Assembly: GCF_036320965.1 (NCBI RefSeq)
Contig: NC_092270.1
Coordinates: 18,623,440 to 18,687,439, forward strand
Source: Panulirus ornatus
Taxonomy: Eukaryota > Arthropoda > Malacostraca > Decapoda > Palinuridae
Length of the DNA: 64,000 nt
Direction: 5' to 3'
A program made the position numbers and the translations under genes. The notes below the pieces were generated by a model, which searched no databases, had not been told where the DNA came from, and saw only the letters and a list, made by a program, of their open reading frames with translations. Below are positions 61,740-64,000 of the stretch, piece after piece (the first letter of the stretch is position 1; each line of letters begins with the position of its first letter).

Positions 61740-62200
61740 CACAATTCCTGTCTTCTGCTCTTCCCATCTCCTCCTTTTCCTTTTCCTTTTCCTTTTCTTG
61801 TCATGTTTGCCTTTTTACCTTTTCTCTTCCTTTCCTTTCTCTCCTTTCCTTTGTCATCATTTCATCCTTCTGCCTCATCCTTTATTCTTTATCTTCACAT
61901 AGCTCTTTTTTTCCTTTTCTTCCTTTTTTTTTCTCTTTTTCCTCAGGTTTTCATTTTTCCTCAGGTTTTCATCTAGATATTTGTCTATCTTTTTTACTCC
62001 TTCTGTTCCTTTTGCTTCAGTGTTTGATCTCCCAACCCCTGTCTGTACATACCCTCCTTTTCCTTCACTGCTCCCACTTTCTTTTCATTCATAAGAGACC
62101 TTTTGCCCATCCCTACTTTTCATTTCCTTTCTGCCCTTTCTCATCGTCTTTTCTTTTCTTATGCTTTTGTTCTTCCTCATTCCTCTCCCTCTGGAGTTTT
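61740..62200 (+). repeat. Pyrimidine-rich low-complexity tract
   Basis: About 460 bp dominated by C and T, including (CTTTTC)n at 61775-61800 and a doublet 'ttttcctcaggttttcat' at 61938-61972. It produces an artefactual 227-codon ORF rich in F, S and L. Confidence 0.8.
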
Positions 62201-62204
62201 ATTG

Positions 62205-63375
62205 GAAAAAGTGGCAAGACAAAACATTATGGGAAAATTAGGAAATGGATTAGAGTTTACAATACAGTAGAAAATTCAGGGTTTGCAAGTGGAGCCATGT
62301 CTGATGAAGGAAACTATATTTTTGGGTTTACCATAAGAGATGGTATCAGCCAGTACTCTATAAATAGATGTAAGCGAGAGTATAGTCATGTATTTGGCAG
62401 CTGAGGCAAGAGTAAGTGAAACAGTTGGTACAAAAGAGGACCAAGAAAAACTACATGTGGACCTAGTTGAATGTAATGAGGAGAAATTTGAGCAAATATA
62501 TCATGGAACAAATAAATTCAGTGTGACACCTTCCTGCAAAAGTTGTAAAGGGAAAGAATGGGGATGGAAGAATATGTCAAAGACCTGGGAGTCATTATGA
62601 ATGAAAAACTTTCATTCATGATAGTTCTCTCAAGCCAGATAATGAATGGCATGATAATTTGAACTTTCTCACGTCACTAGCCTAAACCTGCTTGAGGTTA
62701 TATCACAAGTGAAAAATCACCTTTGGTGAGGCTGTATCCTTGGGAATACAGTCTCGCCAAAGAGCTTCTCTCTACAAAGGAGTCTATATTTCCTTGCAAC
62801 TGGAAGTAGTGCAGCCATAGGCTGTAGGAGCCATTGGAAAGGTCCAGGGTAACACCAGATCTCTTCCGTAGAAATTTGTTCTTTGGTAATTATTAATTGA
62901 TTGATTAATCTGAACTTTCTCAACAAGCCGTGGAAAGCTGATGATGAAGGTGTTGAATGGAAATATAAAGATCAAAATAAAACACTGCTTTGTTGTTTGG
63001 TTTTCAGTTAAACAGGTGGAAAGAAACAATTTAGAATACAGGAAACCTTCACAAGTAAAGTTTGTGGTCTGGAGCATATATATGAACTACCACAAGAGGC
63101 TACAAAAAATTGAACTCAACAGTCTAACAAGAAAAAGGGAGAAATATATGATGATATATGCCTGACAGCATATAGAAGGCATAGAGTGTAATACTGTAAA
63201 TCTGAAAATGTCTCAGCTAGGAAGATTCAGAATTTTCAAGTTGGGAGTAATTCCTGAGGATATGCTAAAAGGAAATGAAAATATGCAAGGGTCTTGGAGA
63301 AAATCATGGGAGATTACATTAGAAACATGAGCATTCCTAGATGAACCTCAAATTTATGATTACTGAGGAGTAGTG
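62205..63375 (+). mobile_element. CR1/Jockey-superfamily LINE RT relic
   Basis: Plus-strand pieces in order: GKIRKWIRVYN and SGAMSDEGNYIFG (62240-62330, palm), ARVSETVGTKEDQEKLHVDL (62405), EEKFEQIYHGTNKFS (62480) and VKDLGVIMNEKLSF across a frame (62575). Then come NYHKRLQKIELNSLTRKREK, YMMIYA and HIEGIECNTVNLK (63090-63200, C-terminal thumb). A separate LINE lineage from those at 12-20 kb. Dead. Confidence 0.7.
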
Positions 63376-63399
63376 GCGGAGGAACAGTATCATTAAACA

Positions 63400-63470
63400 A
63401 GTAAGATCTGCAGTGAGTTCACATGCTAGCTCTTCCATTCTGGCAAAATCTTGTGGGTATTAGTGGAAAG
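63400..63470 (+). repeat. Possible family X scrap
   Basis: 'tgcagtgagttcacatgcta' then 'gctcttcca..ctggcaaaat' resembles the middle of the X copy at 58480-58520. Confidence 0.35.
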
Positions 63471-63539
63471 GTACTCTTTTTTTTCCCTCCTTCTTTCCAT
63501 TCCCTGTTTTTTACTTTGTCATCACTTCTTGTTGCTACA

Positions 63540-64000
63540 CATGTACATATTCATACTTGCTTGCCTTCATCCATTCCTGGTGCAACCATGCCCCACAGGA
63601 AACAGCATCGCTACCCCCTGCTTCAACGTGGTAGCACCAGGAAAATAAACAAAAAAGGCCACATTCGTTCACACTCAGTCTCTAGCTGTCATGTGTAATG
63701 CACTGAAACCACAACTCCCTTTCCACGTCTAGGCCCCTCAGACCTTTCCATGGTTTACCCCAGACTTTTCACATGCTGTGGTTCAGTCCATTGACAGCAT
63801 GTCGACCCTGGTATACCACATTTGTTCCAATTCACTCTATTCCTTGCACGCCTTTCACTCTAATGTATGTTCAGGCCCTGATCGCTCAAAATCATTTTCA
63901 CTCCATCCTGCCACCTCCAAGTTGGTCTCCCACTTCTTGTTCCCTTCACCTCTGACACATATATCCTTTGTCAATCTTTCTTCACTCATTCTCTCCATAT
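63540..64000 (-). mobile_element. RTE-1 LINE 3' region running off the window
   Basis: Partial 3' UTR ('gtacatattcatacttgc', 'ggccacattcgttcacactc') then RT C-terminal codons (the complement of SEVKG, RRNWRW-type and ERMSE). The terminal block is missing and the 5' part continues beyond 64000. Confidence 0.82.

Noticed and set aside
61721..62404. 227-codon ORF rich in F, S and L, possible membrane protein
   Set aside because: Mostly a CT-rich low-complexity tract. The C-terminal third is LINE RT sequence.

Overview
This is a eukaryotic, intron-rich and strongly repeat-dominated window, most likely from a decapod crustacean. The organism is inferred from the host proteins, the long introns full of RTE-type LINEs, the dinucleotide microsatellites, and my recollection that this RTE 3' end and this tRNA-derived SINE are abundant in decapods. 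That recollection could not be tested here. No bacterial operon, CRISPR array, rRNA or true tRNA gene was found.

Three host genes are supported. (1) An intact single-exon NUDCD2-like ORF lies at 206-784 on the minus strand. (2) The terminal exon of a DUF3253-domain protein lies at 7585-7749 on the plus strand. (3) The tubulin-specific chaperone E gene (TBCE) runs on the plus strand from 9695 to beyond the window end. Nine of its coding exons, about 417 codons, can be placed with compatible splice sites and phases. They cover the CAP-Gly domain, the leucine-rich repeats and the start of the C-terminal linker. The ubiquitin-like end lies past 64000. An in-frame 45-bp exon-like segment at 59067-59111 could be an optional cassette exon.

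Most of the remaining sequence is mobile DNA in TBCE introns and upstream. RTE-1 is an RTE-like non-LTR element with an endonuclease (GDLN box), a reverse transcriptase (FADD box), and a 3' UTR rich in alternating TA/TG/CA steps that starts from a conserved terminal block. It has at least 14 copies or fragments, all damaged. RTE-2 is a second RTE-like family whose 3' end is a GATA-type tail. Jockey/CR1-like LINE relics lie at 12.0-13.1, 16.4-20.7 and 62.2-63.4 kb. Other elements are a Tigger-like DNA transposon scrap, a ZBED/hAT-like transposase pseudogene on the minus strand (48.35-51.7 kb) holding two RTE insertions, a tRNA-derived SINE, and two unnamed dispersed families (X and Y).

Layout: 0-9.6 kb holds NUDCD2, the DUF3253 exon and LINE debris. 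Intron 1 (9.87-11.46) has an RTE-2 endonuclease relic. Intron 2 (11.57-16.16) has a Jockey relic, a 190-bp duplication and an RTE-2 RT. Intron 3 (16.24-20.74) is stacked Jockey 3' ends. Intron 4 (20.93-30.75) is an RTE-1 cluster with a nested insertion, a 1.02-kb tandem array, an inverted partner and a hairpin. Intron 5 (30.90-37.76) has an old RTE-1 and a long RTE-2. Intron 6 (37.89-52.14) has three minus-strand RTE-1 copies, the SINE, family X and the hAT region. Intron 7 (52.27-54.24) has Y, X, a (TC)n tract and an RTE-1 end. Intron 8 (54.36-60.66) has an RTE endonuclease piece and an RTE fragment sandwiched between 570-bp direct repeats. Intron 9 begins at 60.825 and holds a very recent 3' end insertion with a clean target-site duplication, a CT-rich tract, a CR1-like relic and another RTE-1 end.

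No unambiguously new biological system is visible. The most unusual structures are the tandem amplification of an internal RTE segment, the SINE whose 3' half is antisense to the RTE-1 5' leader, family X sharing a 3' end with RTE-2, the RTE fragment between old direct repeats, the animal DUF3253 exon, and the candidate TBCE microexon.
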